The notes beneath the pieces were generated by a model. That model was not told where the DNA came from. It searched no databases and worked only from the letters and a program-made list of their open reading frames with translations. Position numbers and translations under genes: made by a program. Positions 1-13,423 of a DNA stretch of 64,000 nt are shown here, piece after piece. Source of the DNA: Fusarium oxysporum f. sp. lycopersici 4287 (taxonomy: Eukaryota > Ascomycota > Sordariomycetes > Hypocreales > Nectriaceae); the NCBI RefSeq assembly GCF_000149955.1, contig NC_030993.1, positions 2,178,237 through 2,242,236 of the forward strand. Direction: 5' to 3'. The first letter of the stretch is position 1, and each line of letters begins with the position of its first letter.

Positions 1-899
1 TAGGACCCCTCTACGCTTCCCGAAGTTCGGCGCCTCCGCCCTCGACATGTTAGTAGAATCTCGTTCCGCAGACCCGGTTCAAACACCACCAACAATTCAT
101 TACAAATACCAAGATACGTATAGCCTTGGCACGAGACGCCTTCACACACCCATGCAGAACGCAGTCAGAAGGTCAGAGCTCGGCGGCTCCTATCCTACGG
201 GCCGAAGAGGCAGTGTTGTGGTCACAACCAGCCTTTGTGGCCATTAACTCGTCTCTATCGAAGTTTGATCGTATTGCCTGACACGCTGAATTCCTCAATG
301 CTATTGTAATCCACCATACTTGAGTCATGGTTGTGAGAAAACAGAAGATCAGATATGAATCAGTTACCTATGGGTGGGCAGCTGAAGCAAACATCTCGGT
401 AGCCTGAGTAGCTCGTGATTCATTACACAGGACTTTATCCGAAAATCTGGACATGAATGGTCTTGGTACCGCTCAGCTTACTCATAAAGCCAATGGACAT
501 GAACTGCATTGTTAATCTGATCCCCAAGGGTTCGTAAAAAGATTTCTAAACGCCAAGTTGTAAAAGCGGCTGTTGATACATAACGTGAGTTAACACAAAG
601 GTAGTACAAGGGATGGGAATTTTTGAAACCATGCACTTGAATCTTGGTGTCTAAATGCCGTAAAGATGGAGTCAGACATGTTAAGAGACACGCGTATTGA
701 CTATGTGTTAAACGGTGAAGGTATGGTGGAACTTGCATGGCATCCTTTTCGTTTGAATTCAACTCTATTAAAAAAGGAACTTCCTCAGATCGAAAGATTT
801 GTACCGTAAAACTAGCCTCAAAGTGATATATTCAATCTAAATCTCTCTCATCAAACAATGTTCTCACCTGGATCACTGCTCAGTACTTTGTTCTCATTT
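1..899. other. Intergenic, no gene seen
   Basis: This stretch lies downstream of the minus-strand GH16 gene. The open frames here are short and show no domain-like sequence. The longest, about 94 codons on the minus strand at 478-762, has no recognisable motif and is probably chance. It presumably holds the 3' untranslated region of the GH16 gene near 800-899. Confidence 0.6.
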
Positions 900-2405
900 T
901 CATAGATCCTCATTCCCATTGCACTGTTGCATCATGAGTACTCGGCTTACTTCAAGCTGTGGTTGTGTCCAAGTTGGATACCACTGCTCTCTTGCATCCC
1001 AAAAGTCCTTTTTAGCCGTTGGCGAGGCATCGTACCATGGCTTCTCAGACTTTCCATCCTCAAACCAACCGTTCGTGCCGCCCACGGCGACATTGAGGAT
1101 GAGGTAAAACTCCTGATCGAATGGCGCGTTCACATTAGGTGAGACAGTCCATGGATCAGTGAGCCGGGTGCCATTCTGATCCACGTCGGGGAACCCCCCT
1201 CGTTTATACATGGGCTTCTTGAAGTTGGTGTATGTGACTTGGAGGAGTCGGGTGTTGACATAAGTGAAGAGATATTTTTCGGACCACTCCAAGCCAAACA
1301 TGTTGAAACCAGCGCTATAGGTGGTGTGAAGGGCCTTTCGCTTGTTGTTGGTCTTCCACCAGCCATCGTTGGCAGAGTTGGGACCCCAGTGTAGCGCCGA
1401 GGAAACAATGTCGTTTCCGCCCTGTTTGTACGTCCAATTGTTTCCGCGTGATTCAATGATGTCGATCTCGCCAGATCTCGGCCAGGCACCGTAGACACTC
1501 TGCCTTGGGAGCATCCAAATAGCAGGCCAGAGCCAGTCACCTTCAGGGAGCTTGGCGGTGACCTCGATACGGCCGTACCTAATATTGGCACCCTTCTTGG
1601 TATTGATACGACCAGATCGCGCGGGAGGAACCACGCTGTTATTTCCAGCAGTCAAGTTGGTGGAGGTAACACAGTTCGACCAGACTTTAGAGGTGCAAGT
1701 GCCGGCCTTGAGAAGGTTGATGACGTTGTTCTTCTGCATTAACTTGGGATCCTGTAAAGTCGCCTTAATGATGAGTTTGCCATCTTCGACATAGACGTTC
1801 TCGTCTGTGTTTGTTGTCTGCTCGAATTGGCCATTTCTATGAGAGTTAGCCGTGTAAGCGAAAAAGAGACATCATGATTCAACATACCCATAGCCACCAA
1901 CTTCGACTTCCTTAGTCCAAATGTTGGGGTTCAGACCTTGGCTGAAATCCTCGTCCATAACAAGACAATACTTGTTCTTGACTACGCTTCGAATGCCATC
2001 CCAGACAAGAAAGCCAGAACCCACGAGGCCGAGGAAGATTGCAAGAATGGGAAAGATGGTCACCCATTTTTCTTTGGGGTTGGTTTTTTCCAGCCACGGT
2101 TTCTCAACCTCGCCTGGCTTCACTCTCCTTGAGTGAAAGTATCGATTTCGCTCGTCGATTTGAGTTCCTGAGCCAGATGTAGATTCAGACTCTGAGGCAG
2201 GGCTCGAGTACTCTGGAATACTGAACATGCCGCCGTGGCCACCTGAACCTGAGCCTCGTCCAGGGTCGGTACTGTGGCGGTATCCTGTTGAGGTTGCCTC
2301 ATGAGGGCCACTGGCGTCCATAGACCTTCGTGACATATCAGTCGGGCCAGGGCCGTCATGCCCGCCGTAACTGCTTTTTCGATATGGGTTATTCATGTCA
2401 AACAA
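900..2405 (-). CDS. GH16 family beta-glucanase-like protein with N-terminal membrane anchor
   Basis: Two exons, 2405-1888 and 1836-900, joined across a 51-nt intron (1887-1837, GTATGT...ATAG), give 484 residues. The first ~113 residues are hydrophilic and Ser/Gly-rich, followed by one membrane segment (about 114-136), so this is a type II protein with a short cytosolic tail and an external catalytic domain. The domain shows the GH16 signature GEIDIIES, with candidate nucleophile Glu296, Asp298 and acid/base Glu301, and the upstream substrate-cleft block WPAIWMLP. GH16 members of this shape hydrolyse or remodel beta-1,3-glucan in the wall. All three catalytic residues are present, so activity is expected, but exact substrate cannot be read from sequence. 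Start alternatives are Met1 or Met4. The gene is divergent from the fasciclin gene. Confidence 0.9.
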
Positions 2406-5111
2406 GCAGGTGAGAAATGAGATTCAAGTGAATAAAACTGAAGAGGCTGGATTTGTTTAGAAGGGAGAAGTCTTGTGATAAGATTCAACACCACAGTGAC
2501 ATTCATGATCCATGGTGATTTGGGCTAGTCAGGAACCAATATAAGGTAAGGAATGAATAGCTAGTCAAGGAGAAAGCCAAATTCAGATTTTTCTTTCATG
2601 CCAGAAATCGCACAATGGGATCACGTATCGAATTCATTGGCTAAGGGGGAAGATCTGGCGGATGATAGAGAATTGTGGCACTGAGAAGAGGAAAGGCTAA
2701 GCCCAGTCAAGCTGAACATGATGAAGCCATCACTGTATGGAGAAATCGAGAACGAGGCTGATCCGCTGATTGCTTGGCAAGACAAAGACGAGTTGCTAAG
2801 AACGGGATGAGATGGATTGTAAGTCGATCGGATTAGGTATAGGTACAGTGTTCAGTAAGTAGACACTGTGCAATCCGGTCGTGTATATCACTGTGCGTTG
2901 TTTCGAAAACACTGTACGCCAACTTGTATTAGCTCCACTGAACTATGGTCACTACATTCCATCGTCTTCACCATCACCATCATCCTCAGCGTGGTCATCG
3001 CCGTCTTGAGCCCTCTCTCGCAGCCGTCGATAACAAACTTTTTAGGCCAAACTCGAGTGTGCACTACCTCGATGGCTGGAACAATAGAACTTTCTTTGAG
3101 TTTTAGTTCCCGCCCTATGCAGGAACCGAAGCGTGATCTGGCGAGATTCCGCTACCCCCAGTTGTATGAACACATCGCCGTTTCCTTGGGCAGAGGTTGT
3201 CTATTACGACCATCTTCCGGTTCATCCGACAATGGCTTCAGTTGATCAATAGTACCTAATAGTGCCCATGGATCATCCGCCTCTCCCGACTTCCCGTTTG
3301 ACCTGGCGTTATAGCTTCAGCGAGCACGGTAGAAAGGCAACGAGTCGCTCGTGAGAGCAAACTTGCCATGGCTGAGACAAACCTCACGACCCTCCCGCTT
3401 ATTCAGGCTCCTCAACTCTATTTCCACTTACCAACAATGCATGGCGATCAGGAGCTACCGCCTAGGTCAACGCCCGGTGCAACTTCAAAACCCCTTCCAC
3501 TTGCACGCCCCGGACGGAACCCAGCCGACCTAGGATCTATGACCAGCTAGGTAGCCTTTCGGCAAACATCCATTGAACTCGGTGCACTCATGGCCAGACA
3601 TGTTTAGGTCTGGTGCTCTAACCCCCCGGCTCGATGCAAACTCTATCAATACTAACCTCGAGAAAGCTTGCCGTACGGCAGCCGTGTGTGCTTCGTTCTA
3701 ACTCTGAGGTTATGGGTAGCTGAAACACCGATGAATATGATATGACAACTGCCTACCTGACGGATTGTCTGTCTCTTTCAGAGGAAAACGTGCGGTGTCC
3801 GTACCGCATACTCGGGACCGATAGCTTTACTGGAGAATAACGCCACAAGTGCCGTCCCACCTTGCTAAGAGGAATTCCGGATCGAGCTGGACATGGACAA
3901 ATTGAAAATCAAATCGCCCTTGGCTGGGTACTACGGGTTTGGGGACAGTTTCAGAGCCAACGACGTTGAAGCGGCTGGCTTCTTCGGGCGCTTTACGTGT
4001 ACATTGGACATGTTTGAACAAAAACTATATGGTCCAAATTTAAGTAATGAGCTGGCCGAGGATGCTCAGACACTTACACGAGGCCAACGTTCGACGCTTT
4101 CTTGCATTGCTATATGACGGCGTGTCTCATCACTGACTACACAACTTTCTATTTCTGGTGGTTTCCCCTCTTTCTTACAGTGTCAGGAAGCAATAAGATA
4201 AGCCTTACGAGGTTTGTATGCTGTCACCCAGGCCAAGAAGTTCTTGGAATACAATATCCAACAATGCCAAGGTGCATTGGTTGATGGGCACTCGGGACGC
4301 GTGCCAAAAATATGCATGTCCCTCAAGAAACAAAGTGCCTCGGCCCAAGAGATGATCTCAGAACATCTTCCATGACTATACTTTGTTTGATATCTGATCA
4401 TGTTCAAGTGAACACGGGTTCATACAATTGGATAAAATGGTGGCTCGTTCCTGGTTGTCAGTCCCAATCCGGAGATCCGGGCCACTAACGAATCCTTGCA
4501 ATGCAGGGTTCTTAGCAGGGTCCAGGGGTCGGATTTCGGCATGCCCGCCGATCTGACAGATGCTACAACACTCCTAGACTCCCAAGTACGGTACCGCATA
4601 GCAATGGCCCTCCATGAGCCCAGAGGCTTGGCGATGTTTTTTGGGTTTCACTCGTGAGGCGCTGGAGTTCTGGAAGCTCTCTTGATGAGGCTACTAGTAG
4701 CGTCCCTCACCATAAGCGTTACCCGGCTCTAATTAGCTTCCAAAATTCCTATGACTGGCGGGATATCCGTACAGGATGTCACGGCCTCGCCTCTTAGAGA
4801 GACCTATTAAGCCCTGTTGAATGACCGTTTTTTCGGTTCCGGGTTTCTGCATTTCTTCCCATCGTTCCTAGATGGACTTCGCTCCTTTACTGTTGACCAC
4901 GCTCCCTATTTCACATTTCGCTCATTTATCTGAAACAGATTCACTGAACTTTTTTTGATCTTAACTTCTGCACCAGAGACTTCAAGGCTGCTAACCACAG
5001 TCAACGCTTTCTTGGAGTTGTAGACCAGATAGTCTATAGGCTATTCATCTATCATTACAAGCTCGCCTTCTCAGTTTTCATCATATTCGTTTTCCAATAA
5101 ACCAATACACA
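2406..5111. promoter_or_regulatory. Divergent intergenic region between GH16 and fasciclin genes
   Basis: A 2.7 kb gap holds the promoters of both flanking genes. Open frames on either strand are short, lack splice-compatible partners and resemble no family. The sequence just before the fasciclin start (about 4850-5111) is pyrimidine-rich, as is common in fungal leaders. No repeat or RNA gene was seen. Confidence 0.5.
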
Positions 5112-6437
5112 ATGCTTCTGTCTGGAGTATTTGCTGGCATTGCCAGTCTAGTATCACTGGCAGTTGCTGATGATGCCACTCAAGCTCTGCCCATGGACCT
5201 GGGCAGTGTTTTGTCAAGGCACCCCAAGCTTTCAACGTACTACAAATTGATCCAGGTATGAAATGTGTTACTTTGTGAGTCAAAGACTGTTATCTAACGC
5301 CTTCAGAAATTCCCCGATGTCCTGTTGCAACTGCCCAGTTATGAGGGTGTCACGGTAAGTTGAATCTGGTTCTCCTAACCTCAGGAGCAACGACTAATTT
5401 CTGATGTTTCTTAGATTGTTGCTCCTTCCAATGATGCTTTCAACCAAATCCCTTATTCTCCTCTCTCCAATATTTGGGACCCGAACGATGCCAAGGTCAC
5501 TGTTCCGCTTCTTCAGTACCACATTCTGCAGGGGACTATAAGCACAATGAAGCTGAAGGAGGGACCTGCATATGTCAAGCCTACACTTCTTCTCAATCCT
5601 AAATGGAGCAATGTCACTGCTGGTCAGAACATCCTTATCAACAAACAACCTGACGATGTCATCTTCAGTACCCGGCTGGGCAATCGAGCTACAGTCATCA
5701 ACTACGATATCAAGTTTCAAGGTGGACTCATCCAGATTGTTGACAGTCTGTTGATTCCGCCTTCTGGTATTCGTCAGGTCCTCATGGCAAGTAAGGTTGA
5801 CTCGTTTCTTGGTGGACTCTTCAGAGCTGGCCTCATGCCTGATCTTGCTGATCGCCAGGACATCACTGTCTTTGCTCCAAGAGATCAGGCCATGGAGATG
5901 GTTGGCAGTGCACTCAGCGGCATGTCAGCCAAGGAGCTAGCAGGTGTCATGGGATACCACATTGTACCTGGCAAGGTTCTTGTCTCGACTGACCTTGACA
6001 ATGCCACATCTCTTACCACATTGACTGGTGAGGAGGTCCACGTCCGCCAAATTGGCAATGAGAAGTTCGTCAACTCGGCCAAGATCATCACAACTGACCT
6101 TCTCATTTCCAATGGTATCCTTCACATCATCTCCAATGTCAATAACCCAAAGGAGGCCGATGCGGTTCCTAATCCTAGTCTCTGGCTTCAAAATCCTGTG
6201 TTCAAGTCTGCTGGCGTTGACGATGTCTTCGACTCGGATATCCCTTGTACCGCGAGTTGTCCAGTGACAAATACGCCAACACCTACACCGGCAGATGAGG
6301 CTGAGAACAACGCTGTGGCAACACCGTGGTTCACCACAAGGTCAAGCAGGGGAGTGGCTGCTCCTCGGGCCACAGCACATGTTGCCCGCGCTGCACTGGG
6401 TATCATGGGTATAGGTGCGGGGATGGCGCTCTTGTAA
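5112..6437 (+). CDS. Fasciclin (FAS1) domain protein, probable GPI-anchored
   Basis: Three exons, 5112-5255, 5307-5354 and 5415-6437, keep frame across introns of 51 nt (GTATGA...CAG) and 60 nt (GTAAGT...TAG) and give 404 residues. The start is chosen because it opens on a signal peptide (MLLSGVFAGIASLVSLAVA). Two FAS1 repeats follow: the first carries TIVAPSNDAF and a YHILQGT block, the second VFAPRDQAM and GYHIVPGKV, both typical H1/H2-like FAS1 motifs. A Pro/Thr-rich linker (NTPTPTPAD) and a hydrophobic tail (ALGIMGIGAGMALL) suggest GPI attachment. FAS1 proteins act in cell adhesion and wall or surface interactions; a precise role cannot be assigned. Confidence 0.92.
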
Positions 6438-9400
6438 TAAGAGTTGGTGTTCTTCTGGTCTCTTTGTTTTGTGTTCGCTTTCTTGAGCTTTGGTGTTTTG
6501 GGTCGCTTGGCTTTGCAGTAGTTTAGATCTCTCTATCTTTCGATCAATACCCCGACAGTCGTTAACGGAAGCAAACATCCTGCCTTTTGCCAGTGTGTTC
6601 CCTGAGGTTCCACAAATCTTGCTTTTAGTCAAGCAGTGTTTGATCAACGTGGATCGAACTTCTTGGCGCAACAGTCATGGCACTCGTCGTCCGGACTTCT
6701 CATTAACTCCGCGTCAGTCAAGTCTTCCGACGACATGGATCATTAGTCTTGTACTGTAGTTCGGATGAGGTTTCAACTTGAACGGATATCATTATCCTTT
6801 AGGAGTGTAAAGTGATTGGTGAAGTTTTTTTTAGTCTACTGTCGATACATAGAGAGATCTAGATCCGTTCAAGTCCGCGGTTGTTATGCATGCAATTATG
6901 ATTGCCACACAGATAATCCTTGTCGTCCAGTCAGTAGCTAGGTAGTAAGTGGCACCACGACTTGCCATATTCAGTATACAAGATGCAAGTTTTTGGTTCA
7001 ATGAAACAGCGAATTGTCATAGCGCACGGAAGATGCCGCCGAGAGGTCCAGGGTAAGCATCTCAATCCCTTGCAAAAGCAACCCGGCCAGAATTGCTCAC
7101 CTGGTTCGTGGGGTACAGTAGAAATGGAAAAGCCTGTCACTGTCTCGGCCGACAACCTTAATAGGCAAAGCCCGAGAATCTGTAACTAGGGGGAATAGAA
7201 CGGGCGGTGCGTTTGATTGACAAGGTTATCGTATCTTTGCCTGTAAGTGAAGCGTTGTATGTGGATCTTTGGAGAGACTGGGCTGAGCTAGCACAGGTGT
7301 AAGTAGGTATCGTCTTGGCTTACTGAGGCGACTCACTCAATTATCCCGGAGATATATACAGCAGGAGAAAATCCGTAGATCAGAAGAGGAGAAAAACAGG
7401 TTCAGACCGCGTAAATGTTTCGTAACCAGTATCCATTCCTTGGCAACTGAGTCATTCGTTATCACAAATATGGTAAAAGTACAGTAAATAAATCCACAGT
7501 TACAGGAGGTAATATTGAGATACGCCGAATAGACGGACGACAGGCCATGCATGTAAAGTCAAGACGGGATAAATAAACGCGATAGACCCGCTACAGATCT
7601 GCCGTTGTAATATACCGCTCAGCGACTAATTGACTAAGATACCTTGCCTTGCCTTGCCCTTACTTGACTAACAAGCTTAGTTCGGCGACGATGGAAACGG
7701 TTTCAACCAAAGAGAGCCAGTAGGTGGAAAGGAACATGAATCAGTATCGTTGCCCACTATGAATGGATACGGAATCGGAACCCATCACCCCCCACCAGAA
7801 TGAGAAACGGCGAAATCAGGGCCATTCCGCAACTCGCTCGCTCAGTCCTTCATTCATAATCGGTATAATATGGTAGAGGCCTCAAAAGCAAAAGAGTTAC
7901 ATGTCAGTCTCTCTGCGTGTGTCGCTCATGCGCCAAGCCGCATCATCGGATTGCTGCTCTGCCAGACTCATCCATCTGTCAAGGCATCCCCCACAAACCA
8001 ATACCCCAGTCAGCTCTCTGTATCACTTCTGGCAGAGTCCTTCAGGGCGTCCGTGGCCTATACCGTACGCTCCGCAATGCCCCAGAACGTATTGTATTGT
8101 ACCGTACCGTAACGGACTGGGCTGTCCGTCTCAGGCAAAACTCCCACTCCCACTCCCACCCCCATCTCAAATAATGCACATCTCGCAACCCACACCATAA
8201 ACGCTGTCAGTCTGTGGCTTATCCATCACTCCCGTACTTTCCGCCTGTTCGGTCCAAAGTCTTGTTTCGGGCCATATGCTGAATCCTGGTATGATCGCCC
8301 CACGAGATGCAGAGAAGCATGAGACTCCGGACTTGGTGCTGCATGATAAGTGACATGATGCTTGGCGTAAACTCCTCTCCTGCCTCTTGTCCTTTCTTGT
8401 AACTGTCCTACACGAGGTCGATCTCCAAGACATGAACTCCGGGTGGCGGAACAGGGGTCCCTTCTTCTTGGAGGTCGATCTTGGCTTCGAGAAAAGCAGA
8501 ACCCTTGTAACTCCAAGAAAGCGGAAAGAGGCTTGGTCGACAAAGAAAATCTGGCACAAGATAACAAAGATTGCTAGCAGAAACGCTCAAAGGTCATAAC
8601 AGTTCCCATGTATGAGGAGGAGACGGCGGCGGGTCTGGCTGAGGAGGAGGGACACGCGGCCCTCCTGGAGGTGTTGGCGGAGGGTCTGGATCTTGCGATT
8701 CGAGAGACATCGGGCAGTGAGCCACACACAAAGTGTTGAAGTGAAGGTGAAGATAGAGGTAAGGGTAAGGATGAGTCCGAGGCATTATGGACATGTGAGA
8801 GAATTCAAAAGCCTGCAACTCCAGAGGCATCAGGACAAGAAATACAGAAATAGAGGACACACTGGGTTCTGGTCCTCCAGAGACACTAGTCGAAGTGGTA
8901 AAAGGTATCCGATAGATAGTCTTAGTTTAGGCTTGTGGTTTATGTTATACTATTCTTCGACATTACTGCCGCCCCCAGTATCTCCAGATAGTCGGTGCGA
9001 CACTGATCCTCTTAATGAGGCTCACGTTCCGCCCTTGGAAGACATGGCGCATCATCGACCTTGGCCAGGTGGGTAGGATACTCGTCAGATCAATGTGTAA
9101 GGTGGTTCACGATAGATATCCACGTTGACCTACACGATCAGCTGCGCAAGGTGTAGTCGACGGCATCTAGACCCGCACCCGCGCCCCAGGATCAGGCCTT
9201 AAAACCAGGTGGCTTTCTCGCTGTTTCTCAAAGGATCACCATCGTCGTATCCAACATCGCGCCTCACAGCAACGCTTCCGCGCCGAGCCCATCAGGTGGC
9301 CAAACCAGTGAGGGGGATTGAATATGTACGATGAACATGTTGCCCAGATGAGCAGAGTCCACGCATCTGGGTAGGGTCCAGCCAGTCCAGGGCCCGGAGA

Positions 9401-11603
9401 CCGAGTAAGGAAGGCAAGTAGATATTTCAGTATGCGCTAAATAAGTACCGGTATGACCATGGCACAGCCACCAATATTCTCATCGGCGATTTGAGCCTCA
9501 ACCAGAATCCATAGCATTAGCCATTTATTCATATTTCTAGAGAATGCTCTTCATAGCAGGGTTGCGGCAGTAGGCGGCCGCGGGAAGATCCCGTGTATGG
9601 GGAGATAACAGAGAGACCCAAGGACAGGTCAAGCCCCAAGAAGGCATGCCGGGACGATGATGATGTGCGTAAAGTTGTTCTTAGACTCTGGGCTCAATAT
9701 ACCTGCCGTGGTTCATACAAGCTGAAACCGGCTTCCCATGTATGATAGCGTCAACTTAAAAGGAACACCTAGCATCCTAAAGAGATCGGTGGGGTCCCAA
9801 TGTGGCTGCCGAGGGGACCCCAGAGGTAAAGATTACCTGAGTGATCAGACAGAAAACGCAGCCGGACCATAAGTCCTCGGAAGCACAACCGACTTGAACC
9901 CTGCAACACGCACGGCACCCATGTCAGAGACAGCTGCCAAACTCGAATACAGGCCTATGACAGCTGCCCGTCTACCAGGCTCTCGTCATTGTCCCCGAAA
10001 CAGACACTATGCGCCACACACCACCTTCTCTGTCGTACCATGCTGAATATGCAAGGCTCCTAAAGCAGTAATGTGAGAAAGGGGGCTCGACACCCCAGCA
10101 CAAGCCGAGGTGTTGTCCATCGGGCCTCAGAATCTTGCCTTTATAGGCTTCCAGCTGATTAGGGAAAAATCTCCTGGCTTGACTAGCCGGCAGCGCCTTT
10201 ACCCGTACCCTGCCCCGGGATCTCGTAATTGGCGCCATGCAAGTGGATCACATGCTGGTATGATATGCTCTTGACGGCGAATACACGATGCTAGTATAGC
10301 CGCCGAGAGTGATGCGATGTGCGGCTGTGCTTAAAACTGCCACGGCCTCGATTTACTCCAGTGCAGAATGGGATCTCGTCACAAAACCCGCAAGGGGGTG
10401 TGTATTGTACCCTAGATGCAATGTCACCATTGTGACACACAGCTTATCCAGTATTGTACCGATATGCATGGCGTGAGAGAATGTGTGAACATCCTGCCTG
10501 TCAAGACACCCTTGGTGGTGTCAGATCTGCTATGTGTCAAACATCTGCGCTCTATGTGTTCGGTGCATGTTTAAACCGAGCTCGCTTTGACAGCTGAGTC
10601 ACGACTTAGCTGCCCAGGAGGGCATGACAGACTGTCGTATGGCGAGTGGTGCAGTCTGACAGCGGCCCTCTTGAAACGGTGACCCGAGCCAAGCTCAAGA
10701 CCAAATAATACCCTGGTCGCTCACGATTCATGGATCTTGCTGGCAAGGGCGGCGTCGTAGGACCGGCCTCTCCTCAGCCCTATAGGAGAAGCCACCGTTG
10801 TGCGTGAAAAACGCTGAGGCCAAGACTAAGACCCTGGCCTGGTCTCAGGCTGTCTTGGCTTAATAGACCATGTTGCTTGTATGGGCAGTGCTACTCAAAC
10901 CATCCCACTGTTGCCGTGCTTCGGTGCATGATGGAGTGTTGGTTGGATCAACCTATCGTGAAGGGTTGAGTTGCGCCAAGACTTAGTCCACTAAGCATGG
11001 GGTCTCTCATATGCCCACAGCAGGTCCCCTTAGTCGAGCGGGGAGAGTGCGAATCGTGACAAATGGTAGATGGGATCTAGTGACCAGTGACTGGTCCCTG
11101 AATGGTCGATATACGTTCGAAAATAGTGGCTGGAGCAGTAGCAATCAAAGTCTATCCTCCACTTCCCAGTTCCGAAATCTGTGACTTGTGCATATCCATG
11201 GAAAGGCATCGGGGGCAATCCTTGCTGGCCCCGTCCGCGGCAATTGTCCTGAAACGCCGAAACCAAAACGAGATCACGTACATAAATTGAACTGGGACAT
11301 TGACAGATAAATCGGATAATGGGCGAGTGATTGGCCGTAACAGAATGGAGCGAACCTCCGGTCTGATCCAAAAAGATGATAGGCGGGATTCTTTAGAGTC
11401 CTCAACAAGCGTCGTTGCCGAACATGGTAAGACGTACACCTTCATCTGGTCAGATGTCAGTTTGCCAAACGGGAGACAGATACAAGTGACTAACTTGTTT
11501 CCGTGAGCTAATTAAAACCTGGGGCCGTTGTTTATTCTGTTCCTTTTCCTATCCTCTCGTAACGCCAATCGAAGCAAATTAATTACACCTTAGAGCTCGT
11601 GAA
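6438..11603. other. 5.2 kb convergent gene-free stretch
   Basis: The interval lies between the 3' ends of the fasciclin (+) and SR-protein (-) genes. I found no open frame with family resemblance, even when looking for short exons with GTRNGT donors. It contains simple repeats (CCTTG units near 7645-7660, CTCCCA units near 8140-8160), a G-rich patch around 8612-8690 whose minus-strand reading is proline-rich, a small inverted repeat TGTCAC-CATT-GTGACA (10422-10437), and a longer hairpin-forming segment at 10817-10861. It could hold a non-coding transcript or orphan exons, but nothing here supports a call. Confidence 0.5.
10817..10861. repeat. Nested inverted repeat (hairpin)
   Basis: The outer arms GCCAAGAC (10819-10826) and GTCTTGGC (10852-10859) are perfectly complementary and extend outward by a G-T and an A-T pair. 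Inside, AGACC (10829-10833) pairs with GGTCT (10841-10845) around a 7-nt loop. It lies in the long gene-free interval. It could be a structured RNA element or coincidence. Confidence 0.4.
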
Positions 11604-12658
11604 TCATTTTGGACCGCGTCCTCGACTGCGAGATCGACTTCGACCTTCGCGACTATCAATGCTCCCGCGTCGTCTTGTCTCGTGATCATCGTGGCGGCCG
11701 GCTGCTTTTCGCCTGGGACCTGGAGATCTTGAGCGTGATCTAGATGAAAAAGAGTTGTTGGATCGACTGCGATATCGGCTTCCACCACCGCCACGGGAAG
11801 GAGGGGGGCCAGCCGACGATCTGGAAGGCGAACGCGATCCTGGACGATACACATCAGACCTGGGTCCGTACCGACTTCCTGGAGATGCTCGACGGCGACC
11901 TCCACCACCACCACCCATGCCGTTATTTCCTCCCATGCCCGCACCAGGGGGTCCCCCACGTGTTCCCGCAAACGGAACTCTGGGATCAATGTTGGCTCCA
12001 CGCCGAGCCGTTGGAGGCGCAGGAGAAAGCTTGCGACGGGGAAGCACTATGGAAACATTGATCGCGGAGCCATCCACTTGAGCTTCATGCATGTGGGCTA
12101 TCGCGGCCTCGGCATCGTCCTCGTAGTCATAAAGTATGTATGCTGTGCCACGGTTTGTTCCAACTTTGATTATTATTAGTTGATGTCCAAATAAATGAGA
12201 GACGGTCATCTTACAGGTTCTGTTCATGGGAAGATCAAGATCCTTGATGCGTCCAAACTGCCCAAAGATCTCATAAAGATGTTGCTCATTGATGTTTTTA
12301 GAAAGTCGCTCTACTACAATCTAGGCATACTAAGTCAGTTTCCGTAACCTGGTCATGACTGTTCGCGACATACCTTTGTGCTCTTGGCGGCTGGGGAAGC
12401 ACTCCTATCTCTGTCGTTGCGATCGCGAGCCCCGCGGCTCCAGCTACGACTGCGGCTTCGACTCCGGCTGTTACTACGGCTCCGACTGCGGCTGCGAGAT
12501 CTGTAACGGCCATTACGACGCTGAGGTGATGTGGAGCGGGCCGGTGACCGCGAGTCGTGATGATGGCGGCGCTGGGGTGAACGAGAACGTTCCGAGCGTG
12601 CAGCAGGTGAGCGCGTGCGCGACCTGTAACGGCTGCGAGATGGCGATCGCGAAGCCAT
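11604..12658 (-). CDS. RNPS1-like SR protein with one RRM
   Basis: Three exons, 12658-12374, 12320-12215 and 12163-11604, joined across introns of 53 and 51 nt, give 316 residues. Residues 1-95 are an RS domain of SR/RS dipeptides. An RNA-recognition motif follows (about 96-173), with RNP2-like IVVERLSK and RNP1-like NRGTAYILYDY; the second intron interrupts RNP1 and the splice restores it exactly. A Gly-rich linker with a run of glycines (about residues 205-215) leads to a second RS/RG-rich tail. RS-RRM-RS order is that of RNPS1, a splicing activator and exon-junction-complex peripheral factor in the nucleus. It could alternatively be a generic SR factor. The RS repeats make the DNA locally repetitive and create long spurious antisense frames. 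Confidence 0.9.
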
Positions 12659-13423
12659 TGGGGTGCCAGGGGCAAAGTCGGCCTCAGCTCAAAATGATGT
12701 TTGATATCGCGTGTTGAAGTTGAAGGAATTGGCTTGAAACGCGGAATGTGGCGGTAGGAAGGCTTGTGGGTTAGCTGCTGGAGCTTTCTTGACAGGTGAT
12801 CACGTGACTACAGATGACGCGCCATGGAGCTATCTACGGAGTATTTGCAACCTGCTACTCTATGCACATGGTAACTATAAAATCAAGCACTTCTGTTTCG
12901 CTTAGCGGGTGTTTAGGTGTTTTTGGCAAATAATCATCTACATTCCCCTTCATTCGGGGTAAGATAATAAGAGAATGGCATAATATGCAAAGGCGTCCAT
13001 TGATAGCTGACATTAGCCTCCATAACAGGCTGACACAACCTCAATGCTTCCCTTCCAAGATGGATACTGCCTCGAAATATGGATGACTGCCTATGCATTG
13101 TCGATCATCAGTGCGGAACCTGGGCTGACTGATAGCTAGTCTACCCGTTCCATGTCATTACCTGCAAGTATCCGTACCGCATGGAGCTGTACATAGCCGC
13201 GACCTTGCCTTGATATAACCCTGCACTGCAAGCAACCCAATCCTTCTTTATTCGAAGGCAACGTTCTTATGTGCACGTTCGATACCACGTCGGTTGCAAT
13301 CAACTACGCCCGTTTTGCATCCTATATCCATGTCTTGTCACATCTCGACTGCTTTGCCACGGTTAGCATTTTTGCGGTGGATGGATGACACAGGTTTGAA
13401 TCAACCGGCATCAGGCATGGATA
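12659..13423. promoter_or_regulatory. Promoter region of SR gene and 3' region of small membrane protein gene
   Basis: Both neighbours are on the minus strand, so this gap holds the SR gene promoter at its low end. No open frame, RNA gene or repeat of note was seen. Confidence 0.5.

Noticed and set aside
8594..8860. Minus-strand proline-rich frame
   Set aside because: Pro codons come from a G-rich low-complexity patch; no conserved block and no partner exon.
9972..10238. 88-codon minus-strand frame starting MAPITRSRGRVRVKALPA
   Set aside because: Single short frame without homology or splice partners.
11744..12717. Several long plus-strand frames over the SR protein gene
   Set aside because: Arise from the repetitive RS-encoding DNA read in antisense.
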